From positions 4,811,501-4,875,500 of the forward strand of contig CP077096.1 of the NCBI GenBank assembly GCA_014268975.2: a stretch of 64,000 nucleotides of DNA, in the 5' to 3' direction. The notes below the pieces were generated by a model. That model was not told where the DNA came from, made no database searches, and saw nothing but the letters and a program-made list of their open reading frames with translations. How positions within the stretch are numbered: the stretch's first letter is position 1; each line of letters opens with the position of its first letter. Source of the DNA: Pseudomonas wayambapalatensis. GTDB lineage: Bacteria > Pseudomonadota > Gammaproteobacteria > Pseudomonadales > Pseudomonadaceae. Position numbers and translations under genes: made by a program. Below, piece after piece: positions 33,120 to 41,399 of the stretch.

Positions 33120-33161
33120 TGTGCCTGCAATCCCTGACCGCGAAAAGGGCAGACTGGAGGA

Positions 33162-33452
33162 TCAGCCGCGGGCGTTGGCGATGACCTCGATGTACTCCGG
33201 CGCATTGCGCTGGTCGGCGATCGTTTCGGCGAAGGTCTTGCCGTGCTCGTCCTTGCCATCGACGTCGTATCCGGCCTCGACGAAGAAGCCAACGAAACGC
33301 TCGAAGTCGTCGATGCGCAGGCCACGGTAGGCCTTGATCAGCTTGTGGTGCGACGGCGAGGTCAGGCCATCGGCCGGCTCGAACTGAAGGAACGTCTTGA
33401 TGTAGTCGTCGCTGATCTCGTCACCGATAACCTGCTTCTTGTCTTTACGCAT
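33162..33452 (-). CDS. PA4642-like conserved protein
   Basis: 96-aa soluble protein starting 'MRKDKKQVIGDEISDDYIK'; the 'AYRGLRIDDFERFVGFF' block matches the PA4642 family of pseudomonads. The start at 33452 is decided by GGAG seven bases upstream; in-frame ATGs further up have no such site. Function unknown. It may be cotranscribed with the exported protein gene upstream (33522-33992). Confidence 0.75.
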   Translation of the reverse strand: MRKDKKQVIGDEISDDYIKTFLQFEPADGLTSPSHHKLIKAYRGLRIDDFERFVGFFVEAGYDVDGKDEHGKTFAETIADQRNAPEYIEVIANARG

Positions 33453-33521
33453 TGCCGACTCCAACTGGGCCATCACGGGCATTTCAAAGGCGGGCAGTGT
33501 ACCGCTGGCAGCCCGTGCGCC

Positions 33522-33992
33522 TCAACGCGTACGTACGGTTCCGGTGTGCAGGTCGGCCCAGACGTGGCCGTTGGCGTAACTGAGGAACTGTACGTACAGC
33601 GTCTCGTTGCGCAGCAGGTCCATGATCACCCGGTAATCGGCCTGTGGATAATTCAGCGTAAGGGTGCGGGACTTGTCATCGTAGGTCGGCCGCTTGAGGC
33701 TCTTGCCGCCCTCGCCGTCGAAGGTGACCAGCACCTGCCCGATAGTTGCCCCCTTGCTCAAGGGCTTGCCCTTCAGGCGCAAGGTCAGGGACGAGGTGAT
33801 GGGAATCGGCTGCTGGTTGGACTGACGCTGGGCACCGACCACCACCGAGTAGTCGGTGACCTGCAGCAGTTGTTGCGACTCGGGTTCTTCCTGGCGCAGC
33901 GAGAGGTCATCAGGCGGAAGGAACTGGCTGTGCAAGGGGGCTGCCGACAGCGGCAGGCTAAGCGCCAGCAGAAGGGGAAAGATCGCACGCAT
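33522..33992 (-). CDS. Exported hypothetical protein
   Basis: 156-aa protein with a Sec signal peptide (MRAIFPLLLALSLPLSA-AP), so the mature protein is periplasmic. The rest is beta-rich: 'LLQVTDYSVVVGAQRQ', 'SSLTLRLKGKPLS', 'LYVQFLSYANGHVWADL'. AAGGAG precedes ATG 33992 at good spacing, excluding the longer frame. I do not recognise the family. Confidence 0.7.
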   Translation of the reverse strand: MRAIFPLLLALSLPLSAAPLHSQFLPPDDLSLRQEEPESQQLLQVTDYSVVVGAQRQSNQQPIPITSSLTLRLKGKPLSKGATIGQVLVTFDGEGGKSLKRPTYDDKSRTLTLNYPQADYRVIMDLLRNETLYVQFLSYANGHVWADLHTGTVRTR

Positions 33993-34057
33993 GAGAGGCT
34001 CCTTGGCAGAGGGGAGCACTCTAGCACGCCTGATCGACCGCTACTGTCAGCGCGCGC

Positions 34058-34531
34058 TCAATCGAACTGCGCGCGCATCCAGGCCTGGTACTGCGCCACC
34101 CCGTCCTCGCCCTCGCGCGGTGCCCAGTAGGCATGCTCGCCCTCGCCCACCGGGCGGTAGGGGCCGGACTTGCACTCGAACAGGATGCTGTCATCTTCGA
34201 GCACCACCAACCCGTGATAGGTGCCGGGCGCCAGGTCGACCCCCAGGCAATCACCGCCGGCTTCGAGCACACGCTTGTCGCACACCGCGCCCTGCTCATC
34301 GAAGATCAGCAGCCCCAGACGCCCCTTGAGCACCACCAGCGCCTCGGCCTTGTCATCCTTCAGATGACGGTGTGGCGGAATGTAGGTGTTCGTCTGCAAG
34401 CCGACTGCCATGCGATGGCAAGGCTCTTCCATCTCATGGAAATTGTGGTGCTGGCGACCACGCGGGTTGCTGGCAGCCTTGGCGGCCAGCCCGTCGAACA
34501 ACGTCTTGTCGATGAAGGCAGGCTGGCGCAT
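34058..34531 (-). CDS. WbuC-family cupin metalloprotein
   Basis: 157-aa cupin of the WbuC type, often seen near O-antigen genes but here beside hpt. The family block 'RGRQHHNFHEMEEPCHRMAV' leads, then the metal site 'YIPPHRHLKDDKAEALVVL' (H-x-H...E) and a second His in 'LAPGTYHGLVVLEDDSILFE'. All ligands of a mononuclear metal centre are present. The reaction is unknown. Its start lies 4 bp beyond the hpt stop, so it is cotranscribed and probably translationally coupled. Confidence 0.85.
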   Translation of the reverse strand: MRQPAFIDKTLFDGLAAKAASNPRGRQHHNFHEMEEPCHRMAVGLQTNTYIPPHRHLKDDKAEALVVLKGRLGLLIFDEQGAVCDKRVLEAGGDCLGVDLAPGTYHGLVVLEDDSILFECKSGPYRPVGEGEHAYWAPREGEDGVAQYQAWMRAQFD

Positions 34532-34534
34532 GGC

Positions 34535-35092
34535 TCACATGCCCTTTACGGCGAAGATGCCATTGGCGTTGCGCCAGTAGCCCTTGTAGTCCATGCCATA
34601 ACCGAAGATATAGCGATCGACGCACGGCAGGCCGACGTAGTTGGCCTTCAAGTCCGGGCTGGCCTTGCGGTCGTGGTCCTTGTCGATCAGCACCGCGGTG
34701 TACACCGAACGCGCGCCGGCATGCTTGCAGAAGTCGATGATGGCGCTGAGGGTGTGGCCTTCGTCGAGGATGTCATCGACGATCAGCACATCGCGATCGA
34801 TGAACGAGATCTCCGGCTTGGCCTTCCAGAACAGCTCACCGCCGCTGGTCTGGTTGCGGTAGCGGGTCGCGTGCAGGTACGAGGCCTCCAGCGGGAACTG
34901 CAGGTGGGTCAGCAGCTTGCCGGCGAAGATCAGGCCGCCGTTCATCACGCAGAAGACTACCGGGTTCTTGTCGTGCAGGTCCTTGCAGATCTGCTCGCCG
35001 ACCTGGGCGATGGCCGCTTCGACCTGGGCTTCGTTGTACAGGCAATCGGCCTCGCTCATCACTTGGCGGATATGCTCGAGATCGGCGGACAT
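34535..35092 (-). CDS. hpt: Hypoxanthine-guanine phosphoribosyltransferase
   Basis: 185-aa purine salvage enzyme that makes IMP or GMP from hypoxanthine or guanine and PRPP. The PRPP loop 'DVLIVDDILDEGHTLSAI' is characteristic; 'VVFCVMNGGLIFAGKL' forms the pyrophosphate loop and 'YIFGYGMDYKGYWRN' the base pocket. ATG at 35092 follows GGAG; longer upstream sequence is unlike the family. It is divergent from upp, so purine and pyrimidine salvage share a 164-bp control region. Confidence 0.93.
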   Translation of the reverse strand: MSADLEHIRQVMSEADCLYNEAQVEAAIAQVGEQICKDLHDKNPVVFCVMNGGLIFAGKLLTHLQFPLEASYLHATRYRNQTSGGELFWKAKPEISFIDRDVLIVDDILDEGHTLSAIIDFCKHAGARSVYTAVLIDKDHDRKASPDLKANYVGLPCVDRYIFGYGMDYKGYWRNANGIFAVKGM

Positions 35093-35256
35093 GGCGCTCT
35101 CCAGGAGGTGCATTTTGGAAAAGCGGGCAAAGGTACGCATCCGCTCGTCCCAGATCAAGCATTTATGGACTAACGTGCTCAATGACTGCACGACAGCAAG
35201 GACTGAATAGATTAACCTAGCGCGGTTTTTTTGCCCGCCCCCCGGAGCCTTCCCCT

Positions 35257-35895
35257 ATGCCTACTCGTGAGATCCGCCATCCGCTGATCCGCCACAAGCT
35301 CGGCCTGATGCGCCGTGCCGATATCAGCACCAAGAATTTTCGCGAACTCGCCCAGGAAGTCGGTGCGCTCCTGACCTACGAAGCCACCAAAGACCTGCCG
35401 CTGGAAACCTACGAGATCGACGGTTGGTGCGGCAAGGTCCAGGTCGAGAAGATCGCCGGCAAGAAGATCACCGTGGTCCCGATCCTGCGTGCCGGTATCG
35501 GCATGCTCGACGGCGTGCTCAGCCTGGTCCCGGGCGCCAAGGTCAGTGCCGTGGGCGTAGCCCGCAACGAGGAAACCCTCGAAGCGCACACCTATCTTGA
35601 AAAACTCGCCCCCGACATCAATCAGCGCCTGGCGCTGATCATCGACCCGATGCTGGCTACCGGCGGTTCGATGGTCGCCACCATCGAGCTGCTGAAGAAA
35701 GCCGGCTGCAAGGAAATCCGCGCGATGGTCCTGGTCGCGGCGCCCGAAGGCATCGAGGTGGTCGAGAAAGCCCATCCGGACGTGCAGATCTACACCGCGT
35801 CCATCGACGAGCGCCTGAACGAGCATGGCTATATCGTGCCGGGCCTGGGCGATGCCGGCGACAAGATCTTCGGCACCAAGCAGAAGGACGCCTGA
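35257..35895 (+). CDS. upp: Uracil phosphoribosyltransferase
   Basis: 212-aa enzyme that makes UMP from uracil and PRPP. 'LIIDPMLATGGSMVATIELL' is the PRPP-binding loop, and 'PGLGDAGDKIFGTK' the C-terminal uracil-binding block. Start 'MPTREIRHPLIRHKLGLMR' is conserved. The gene is followed after 2 bp by the uracil permease uraA, so uptake and conversion are in one operon. Confidence 0.97.
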   Translation: MPTREIRHPLIRHKLGLMRRADISTKNFRELAQEVGALLTYEATKDLPLETYEIDGWCGKVQVEKIAGKKITVVPILRAGIGMLDGVLSLVPGAKVSAVGVARNEETLEAHTYLEKLAPDINQRLALIIDPMLATGGSMVATIELLKKAGCKEIRAMVLVAAPEGIEVVEKAHPDVQIYTASIDERLNEHGYIVPGLGDAGDKIFGTKQKDA

Positions 35896-35897
35896 AC

Positions 35898-37172
35898 ATG
35901 CAGGACGGCTTCAACGACCCGCTGTGGCGCCAGGTCGTCTCGGGCGCGCAGATGCTCTTCGTGGCATTCGGCGCGCTGGTGCTCATGCCGCTGATCACGG
36001 GCCTGGATCCTAACGTGGCACTGTTCACCGCGGGCCTCGGCACCTTGCTGTTCCAGCTGGTCACGGGCCGTCAGGTGCCTGTATTCCTGGCCTCGAGCTT
36101 CGCCTTCATCACCCCGATCATCCTCGCCAAGGGCCAGTTCGGCCTGGCCGCGACCATGGGCGGCGTGATGGCCGCAGGCTTCGTCTATACCTTCATGGGC
36201 CTGATGGTGAAGATCAAGGGCACCGGTTTCATCGACCGCATGCTGCCACCTGTGGTCATCGGTCCGGTGATCATTTCCATCGGCCTGGCCATGGCGCCGA
36301 TTGCCGCGAACATGGCCATGGGCAAGGGTGGCGACGGCGCCGCGCTGATGCCGTACAAGACCGCCATGCTGATCTCCATGCCGGCGTTGCTGACCACCTT
36401 GATCGTCGCCGTGTTCGGCAAGGGTATCTTCCGCCTGGTGCCGATCATTGCTGGCGTGCTGGTGGGCTTTGCCCTGTCGTTCGCCTTCGGCGTGGTCGAC
36501 ACCGCGAAAATCGCCGCAGCCCCCTGGCTGGAACTGCCCAACTTCACCGCGCCGGAGTTCAACTGGCAGGCGATCCTGTTCATCGTTCCGGTGGCCCTGG
36601 CGCCGGCGATCGAGCACATCGGCGGGGTGATCGCGGTCGGCAGCGTGACCGGTCGCGACTACCTGAAAAAGCCCGGCCTGCACCGCACCCTGTTCGGTGA
36701 CGGCCTGGCCACCACCGCTGCAGGCCTGTTCGGCGGCCCGCCCAACACCACCTACGCCGAAGTCACTGGCGCGGTGATGCTGACCAGGAACTACAACCCG
36801 AAGATCATGACCTGGGCTGCAGTGTTCGCGATCACCCTGGCGTTCATCGGCAAGTTCGGCGCGCTGCTGCAGAGCATTCCGGTGCCGGTGATGGGCGGCA
36901 TTCTCTGCCTGCTGTTCGGCTCGATCGCGGCAGTGGGCATGAACACCATGATCCGCCACAAGATCGACCTCGCCGAGGCGCGCAACCTGGTGATCGTTTC
37001 GGTGACCCTGGTGTTCGGTATCGGTGGTGTGCTGATCGGCAGCGGCGACGGCCCGGACGACTGGGGCCTCAAGGGCATCGCCCTGTGCGCCGTGGTCGCC
37101 ATTGCCCTGAACCTGATCCTGCCGGGCAACGATGGTTGGAAGAACAAGAAGCTGGATGACCAGTTGCCTTGA
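35898..37172 (+). CDS. uraA: Uracil permease (NCS2 family)
   Basis: 424-aa inner-membrane uracil:H+ symporter of the nucleobase-ascorbate family with about 14 membrane segments. 'PVALAPAIEHIGGVIAVGSV' carries the Glu that binds uracil in UraA, and 'GLFGGPPNTTYAEVTGAVML' the second conserved binding region. It is translated directly after upp. A hairpin at 37192-37223 follows the stop. Confidence 0.95.
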   Translation: MQDGFNDPLWRQVVSGAQMLFVAFGALVLMPLITGLDPNVALFTAGLGTLLFQLVTGRQVPVFLASSFAFITPIILAKGQFGLAATMGGVMAAGFVYTFMGLMVKIKGTGFIDRMLPPVVIGPVIISIGLAMAPIAANMAMGKGGDGAALMPYKTAMLISMPALLTTLIVAVFGKGIFRLVPIIAGVLVGFALSFAFGVVDTAKIAAAPWLELPNFTAPEFNWQAILFIVPVALAPAIEHIGGVIAVGSVTGRDYLKKPGLHRTLFGDGLATTAAGLFGGPPNTTYAEVTGAVMLTRNYNPKIMTWAAVFAITLAFIGKFGALLQSIPVPVMGGILCLLFGSIAAVGMNTMIRHKIDLAEARNLVIVSVTLVFGIGGVLIGSGDGPDDWGLKGIALCAVVAIALNLILPGNDGWKNKKLDDQLP

Positions 37173-37191
37173 CCAGGCGTTGAACCGAGCC

Positions 37192-37223
37192 GACTTCTTC
37201 GCAGGGTTACCCGCGAAGAAGTC
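37192..37223. terminator. Hairpin between uraA and hemH
   Basis: GACTTCTTCGC (37192-37202) and GCGAAGAAGTC (37213-37223) form an 11-bp stem with a 10-base loop between convergent genes. No T tract follows, so it may be a REP-like hairpin rather than a classical terminator. Confidence 0.6.
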
Positions 37224-37232
37224 GTCACCGAC

Positions 37233-38246
37233 TCAAGCCCTCTCGCACATCCCCGCCAATACCTGCGCCCACTGCGGGTGATCGTTCAGGCACGGCACCA
37301 GCACCAGCTCCTCGCCGCCGGCCTCGATGAACTGCTCCTTGCCGCGATCGCCGATCTCCTCCAGCGTCTCGATGCAATCGGCAACGAACGCCGGGCACAT
37401 CACCAGCAGCTTCTTCACTCCCGCCTTGGCCAACTCGTCCAGACGCGTCTCGGTGTAGGGTTCGATCCACTTGGCTCGCCCCAGCCGCGACTGGAACGAG
37501 GCTGACCATTTCCCCTCGGGAATTCCTGCCGCCTTGGCGAACGCAGCAGCACTGGCCAGACACTGCGAGCGGTAGCAAACCTTGCGCACCTGGGCACAGG
37601 CAGTCTCGCAGCAATTCGGGCTCTGGAAACAGTGCGAACCGGTCGGATCGAGTTTCTTGAGATGGCGCTCCGGCAGGCCATGGAAGCTCAGCAGCAGATG
37701 ATCGTAGTCCTGTTCCAGGTAAGGACGGGCACTGGTGACCAACGCATCGATGTACTCAGGTTCATCGTAGAACGGCTGCAACACGCGCATTTCGACAGGC
37801 AGGTCGCGCTCGACGACTGTCTGGCGAGCCAGCTCCACCACCGTGGTCACGGTGCTGTCGGCGAACTGCGGATACAGCGGTGCCAGGGTCACCTTGCGCA
37901 CACCCTGCGCGGCAAGGCGCTCGAGCACTTCTGGTAGCGCCGGTTGACCATAGCGCATGGCAATTTCCACCGGCCCATGCGGCCAATGCGGGGTGATGGC
38001 CGCCTGCAGGCGCCGAGTCAGCACCACCAGCGGCGAACCCTCGTCCCACCAGATCGACGCATAGGCGTGGGCGGACTGCTCCGGGCGCTTGATCAGGATC
38101 AGCGACACCAGCAAGCGCCGCACCGGCCAGGGCAGGTCGATCACATACGGGTCCATGAGGAACTGGTTGAGGTAGCGGCGCACATCGGCGACCGAGGTGG
38201 ATGCCGGTGAACCCAGGTTGACCAGCAGCAGGGCATGATCGGTCAT
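37233..38246 (-). CDS. hemH: Ferrochelatase
   Basis: 337-aa enzyme inserting Fe2+ into protoporphyrin IX, the last step of haem synthesis. 'LLLSFHGLPERH' has the metal-site His. 'LDELAKAGVKKLLVMCPAFVADCIETLEEI' (in part) carries the second-domain signature with acidic residues. A cysteine-rich stretch 'CFQSPNCCETAC' lies mid-protein. ATG at 38246 (MTDHALLLVNLGSP) is the conserved start. The epimerase gene lies 13 bp upstream, so the two form an operon running from the light-type promoter region at 39166-39352. Confidence 0.95.
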   Translation of the reverse strand: MTDHALLLVNLGSPASTSVADVRRYLNQFLMDPYVIDLPWPVRRLLVSLILIKRPEQSAHAYASIWWDEGSPLVVLTRRLQAAITPHWPHGPVEIAMRYGQPALPEVLERLAAQGVRKVTLAPLYPQFADSTVTTVVELARQTVVERDLPVEMRVLQPFYDEPEYIDALVTSARPYLEQDYDHLLLSFHGLPERHLKKLDPTGSHCFQSPNCCETACAQVRKVCYRSQCLASAAAFAKAAGIPEGKWSASFQSRLGRAKWIEPYTETRLDELAKAGVKKLLVMCPAFVADCIETLEEIGDRGKEQFIEAGGEELVLVPCLNDHPQWAQVLAGMCERA

Positions 38247-38259
38247 GCAGCGTCCTATG

Positions 38260-39165
38260 TCAGAGGCGGTCGGACAGGTCGTCCAACGCCGATTGCAGAT
38301 CGTTGAAGCGGAACGTGAAACCTTCAGCCAGCAGGCGCACCGGGCGCGCACGCTGGCCACCCAGCAGCAGGGTCGACAACTCGCCCAGGCCAGCCTTGAG
38401 CACCAGCGCAGGCACCGGCAGCAACGCCGGGCGATGCAATGCACGTCCCAGACGCCTGGCGAACTCACGGTTGCGTACCGGCTCTGGCGCGCAGGCATTA
38501 TAGGGACCGCTGGCGTCGTTTTGCTGCAAGAGAAAATCAATGAGGCGGATCTGGTCCTCTATATGGATCCAGGGCATCCATTGCCGACCATCGCCGATCG
38601 GCCCGCCAAGCCCCAGCTTGAAGGGCAGGCGCAGACGCGAAAGAAAGCCCCCGTCGCTGGCCAGTACCAACCCGGTACGCACCAGCACCACGCGCATGCC
38701 GAGCGTATGCGCACGTTGCGCAGTCTCTTCCCAGGCGATGCACAGCTGGCTGGCGAAGTCCTCTTTCACCGGCTGCGAGGCCTCGGTCAACTCCCGCTCG
38801 CCACCATCGCCATACCAACCCACGGCCGAGCCGGAAATCAGCACCCCGGGACGCTGCTCGCGGCGCTCCAGCCAGCCCAGCAACTGCTCGGTGAGGGTGA
38901 CACGACTGGCCCACAACAGCTGCCGGCGCGCGGCCGTCCAGGGTCGGTCGGCGATGGGCGCGCCGGCCAGGTTGACCACCGCGTCCAGCGGATCGTCCGC
39001 CTCCAGCTCCTCCAGCCGAGCGATACCGCGCACGCCGCTGCCGCAACGCTTGGGCACCTGGGCAGGCTCGCGGCTCCATACCGTCAGGCGATGGCCCTGG
39101 CTGAGCCAGAGCTGGCACAGGTGCCGGCCAATCAACCCAGTACCGCCCGTCAGCAATATATGCAT
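38260..39165 (-). CDS. TIGR01777-type NAD-dependent epimerase (YfcH-like)
   Basis: 301-aa extended SDR. 'ILLTGGTGLIGRHLCQLW' is the nucleotide-binding site near residue 3, 'AVVNLAGAPIADRPWT' is the family signature, and the C-terminal DUF1731 block 'VLKAGLGELSTLLLGGQR' follows. Relatives are known as SulA-related or YfcH; the substrate is not known. Start at 39165 is followed at once by the NAD motif. It is divergent from the FAD gene at 39353, sharing the operator at 39279-39302, so it may be part of the same light-controlled set. Confidence 0.85.
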   Translation of the reverse strand: MHILLTGGTGLIGRHLCQLWLSQGHRLTVWSREPAQVPKRCGSGVRGIARLEELEADDPLDAVVNLAGAPIADRPWTAARRQLLWASRVTLTEQLLGWLERREQRPGVLISGSAVGWYGDGGERELTEASQPVKEDFASQLCIAWEETAQRAHTLGMRVVLVRTGLVLASDGGFLSRLRLPFKLGLGGPIGDGRQWMPWIHIEDQIRLIDFLLQQNDASGPYNACAPEPVRNREFARRLGRALHRPALLPVPALVLKAGLGELSTLLLGGQRARPVRLLAEGFTFRFNDLQSALDDLSDRL

Positions 39166-39278
39166 GGCTGTGTCCTCGCAAGCTGCGGCCATGGTCTATT
39201 TTTAAGATCAAGGCACTTTTTAAACCGATAGCTCTCGGATAAACATAGGCCAACCTGTCCTATCGAGCGGAATAACCT

Positions 39279-39302
39279 TATACAAAACTTCTGCATTGTA
39301 CA
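39279..39302. promoter_or_regulatory. LitR/PplR-type operator
   Basis: TATACA-N12-TGTACA, an inverted repeat with 12-base spacing between divergent genes, identical in form to the site at 40393-40416. A MerR-family LitR protein is encoded 2 kb away. Assignment to that regulator is by recalled consensus (TGTACA half-sites). Confidence 0.65.
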
Positions 39303-39352
39303 GGTTTGTCTGACAGCGTAGTCTGCTTAAAGCAAGGTTCGAAGAGGCCATC

Positions 39353-40339
39353 ATGACAGTACCTATAGCCATCATCGGTGCCGGTATCGCCGGCCTGTCC
39401 GCCGCCCAGGCCCTGCAGAAGGCCGGACAGAACGTCCACTTGTTCGACAAGGGCCACGGCAGTGGCGGGCGCATGGCCAGCAAGCGCAGCGATGCCGGCG
39501 CGCTCGACCTGGGCGCCCAGTATTTCACCGCCCGCGACCGACGCTTCGTCGAGCAGGTCCAGCAATGGGTCGCCGCCGGCTGGGCCGCGCAGTGGAAGCC
39601 GCAGCTCTACAACTACCGCGACGGTGAACTGACCCCCTCCCCCGACGAACAGACCCGCTGGGTCGGCGTGCCACGCATGAGCGCCATCACCCGCGGCCTG
39701 CTCAAGGATGTCACGGTGAACTTCGGGTGCCGTATCACCGAGGTCTTCCGCGGCAAGCAGTACTGGCATCTGCAGGACACCGAAGGCTGCAGCCACGGGC
39801 CGTTCAGCCAGGTGGTGATCGCCGTGCCAGCCCCCCAGGCCACTCCCCTGCTGGCGGCCACACCCAAGCTCGCAGCGGTCGCCGCCGGCGTGCAGATGGA
39901 ACCCACCTGGGCCATCGCCCTGGGCTTCCAGACACCGCTCGATACCCCGATGCAAGGCTGCTTCGTGCAGGACAATCCGCTCGACTGGTTGGCACGCAAC
40001 CGCAGCAAACCCGGCCGCGACGAACACCTCGACACTTGGGTGCTGCACGCCACCTCCAGCTGGAGTCGCCAGCACTTGGACCTGCCCCGAGAAGAAGTGA
40101 TCGAGCAGCTGTGGGGCGAGTTTGCCGAACTGGTCGGCTGCGTGGTGCCAGCACCGACCTTCGCCCTCGCCCACCGCTGGCTCTATGCCCGCCCCGTCGG
40201 CAACCATGAATGGGGCACCCTCGCCGACGCCGACCAGGGCCTGTACGCCTGCGGCGACTGGTGCCTGTCCGGACGCGTGGAAGGTGCCTGGCTCAGCGGC
40301 CAGGAGGCGGCGCGTCGCTTGCTCGAGCACCTCGAGTAA
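39353..40339 (+). CDS. FAD-dependent amine-oxidase/renalase-like protein
   Basis: 328-aa flavoprotein. The N-terminal 'IAIIGAGIAGLSAAQALQKA' is the FAD dinucleotide fold, followed by 'VHLFDKGHGSGGRMASKR', the GG-doublet motif of amine oxidase-like proteins. The C-terminal 'GLYACGDWCLSGRVEGAWLSG' contacts FAD. It resembles the bacterial renalase group, which oxidise isomeric dihydronicotinamides, but the substrate is not certain. AAGAGG precedes the ATG. It is placed under the first operator and followed by a degenerate operator half-pair at 40343-40366. Confidence 0.82.
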   Translation: MTVPIAIIGAGIAGLSAAQALQKAGQNVHLFDKGHGSGGRMASKRSDAGALDLGAQYFTARDRRFVEQVQQWVAAGWAAQWKPQLYNYRDGELTPSPDEQTRWVGVPRMSAITRGLLKDVTVNFGCRITEVFRGKQYWHLQDTEGCSHGPFSQVVIAVPAPQATPLLAATPKLAAVAAGVQMEPTWAIALGFQTPLDTPMQGCFVQDNPLDWLARNRSKPGRDEHLDTWVLHATSSWSRQHLDLPREEVIEQLWGEFAELVGCVVPAPTFALAHRWLYARPVGNHEWGTLADADQGLYACGDWCLSGRVEGAWLSGQEAARRLLEHLE

Positions 40340-40342
40340 AGT

Positions 40343-40416
40343 TGTACAAAAAATTTGTCTTGCATAAGTTTTTCGATGTGCTGGAATAGACCTGTACAAA
40401 ATTATCGGATTGTACA
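40343..40416 (+). promoter_or_regulatory. LitR/PplR-type operators before tudS
   Basis: A perfect TGTACA-N12-TGTACA site is at 40393-40416, ending 17 bp before the tudS ATG; the last half-site is close to the ribosome-binding site GGAGG. A degenerate TGTACA-N12-TGCATA is at 40343-40366. The spacing equals the site at 39279-39302. Confidence 0.65.
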
Positions 40417-40433
40417 GGTCTACGGAGGCCACG

Positions 40434-41399
40434 ATGAACGCTCCCCACTCGACAGGCAAACCCCGCATCGCCATCAGCGCCTGCCTGGCCGGGCAGGATG
40501 TGCGCTACAACGGCGGGCACAAAGCCTCGGACCTGTGCCAGTCACTCGATGAGCATTTCGACTGGCTGCCGCTGTGTCCGGAAGTTGCCATTGGCCTGGG
40601 CACTCCTCGCGACGCCATTCGATTGGTCGGCGATCCCCAGGCCCCGGAAGTGATCAACCCGCGCAATCCCGGTACCGACCTCGCCCCTCCCCTGCGTGCC
40701 TACGGCCAGCAGATGGCCGAAGCACTCGACGATATCTGCGGCTATGTGTTCATGCAGAAGTCACCCTCCTGCGGGCTGGAGCGGGTCAAGGTCTACCAGG
40801 ACAATGGCCGCCCCTCACTGCTGGGCGGGCGCGGCGCCTATGCCCAGGCGTTCTGCGAGCGCCGCCCGGACCTGCCGGTGGAAGAAGAAGGCCGCCTGCA
40901 CGACCCAGTGCTGCGCGAGAACTTCATCAGCCGCGTCTACGCCTATGCCGACTGGCAGCACCTGCTGACACAAGGCTTGAGCCGCGGCGCCTTGATCCGC
41001 TTCCACTCACGCTACAAATACCTGCTCATGGCGCACAACCCGCAGGCCTATCGCGAACTCGGGCGCCTGCTGGGCAGCATGAGCCGCGACGACGACCCGC
41101 TGCAGATAGGCCCGCGCTACTTCAGCCAACTCATGCAGGCTCTGCGCCGCTGCGCCAGCCGCGGCACCCACAGCAACGTCCTGCAGCACCTGTGCGGCTA
41201 TCTGCGCGATGCCCTGGACAGCAGCGACAAAGCCGAACTGCAGCGCCTGATCAGCCAGTACCAGCAGGGCAGCGTGCCGCTGGTGGTCCCGCTGACCCTG
41301 CTCAAGCACCATCTGCGCGTTCACCCCGACCCTTACCTGATGCAGCAGGCTTACCTGCAACCGCACCCGGAAAACCTGGGCCTGCGCAATGCACTCTGA
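40434..41399 (+). CDS. tudS: TudS (DUF523) - DUF1722 fusion, thiouracil desulfidase-like
   Basis: 321-aa two-domain protein. The N-terminal DUF523/TudS domain (about 1-155) has Cys17 ('ISACLAGQDVRYNGGHK'), Cys48 ('LPLCPEVAIGLGTPR') and Cys113 ('KSPSCGLERV'), the three cysteines that hold a [4Fe-4S] cluster in TudS. TudS removes sulphur from 4-thiouracil or 4-thio-UMP, which arise from tRNA thiouridine. The C-terminal DUF1722 domain starts near 190 ('HSRYKYLLMAHNPQAYRELG'). GGAGG precedes ATG 40434; an earlier in-frame start lies inside the operator and was rejected. It overlaps litR by 11 bases, so it is in the operon litR-phrB-SDR. Confidence 0.85.
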   Translation: MNAPHSTGKPRIAISACLAGQDVRYNGGHKASDLCQSLDEHFDWLPLCPEVAIGLGTPRDAIRLVGDPQAPEVINPRNPGTDLAPPLRAYGQQMAEALDDICGYVFMQKSPSCGLERVKVYQDNGRPSLLGGRGAYAQAFCERRPDLPVEEEGRLHDPVLRENFISRVYAYADWQHLLTQGLSRGALIRFHSRYKYLLMAHNPQAYRELGRLLGSMSRDDDPLQIGPRYFSQLMQALRRCASRGTHSNVLQHLCGYLRDALDSSDKAELQRLISQYQQGSVPLVVPLTLLKHHLRVHPDPYLMQQAYLQPHPENLGLRNAL

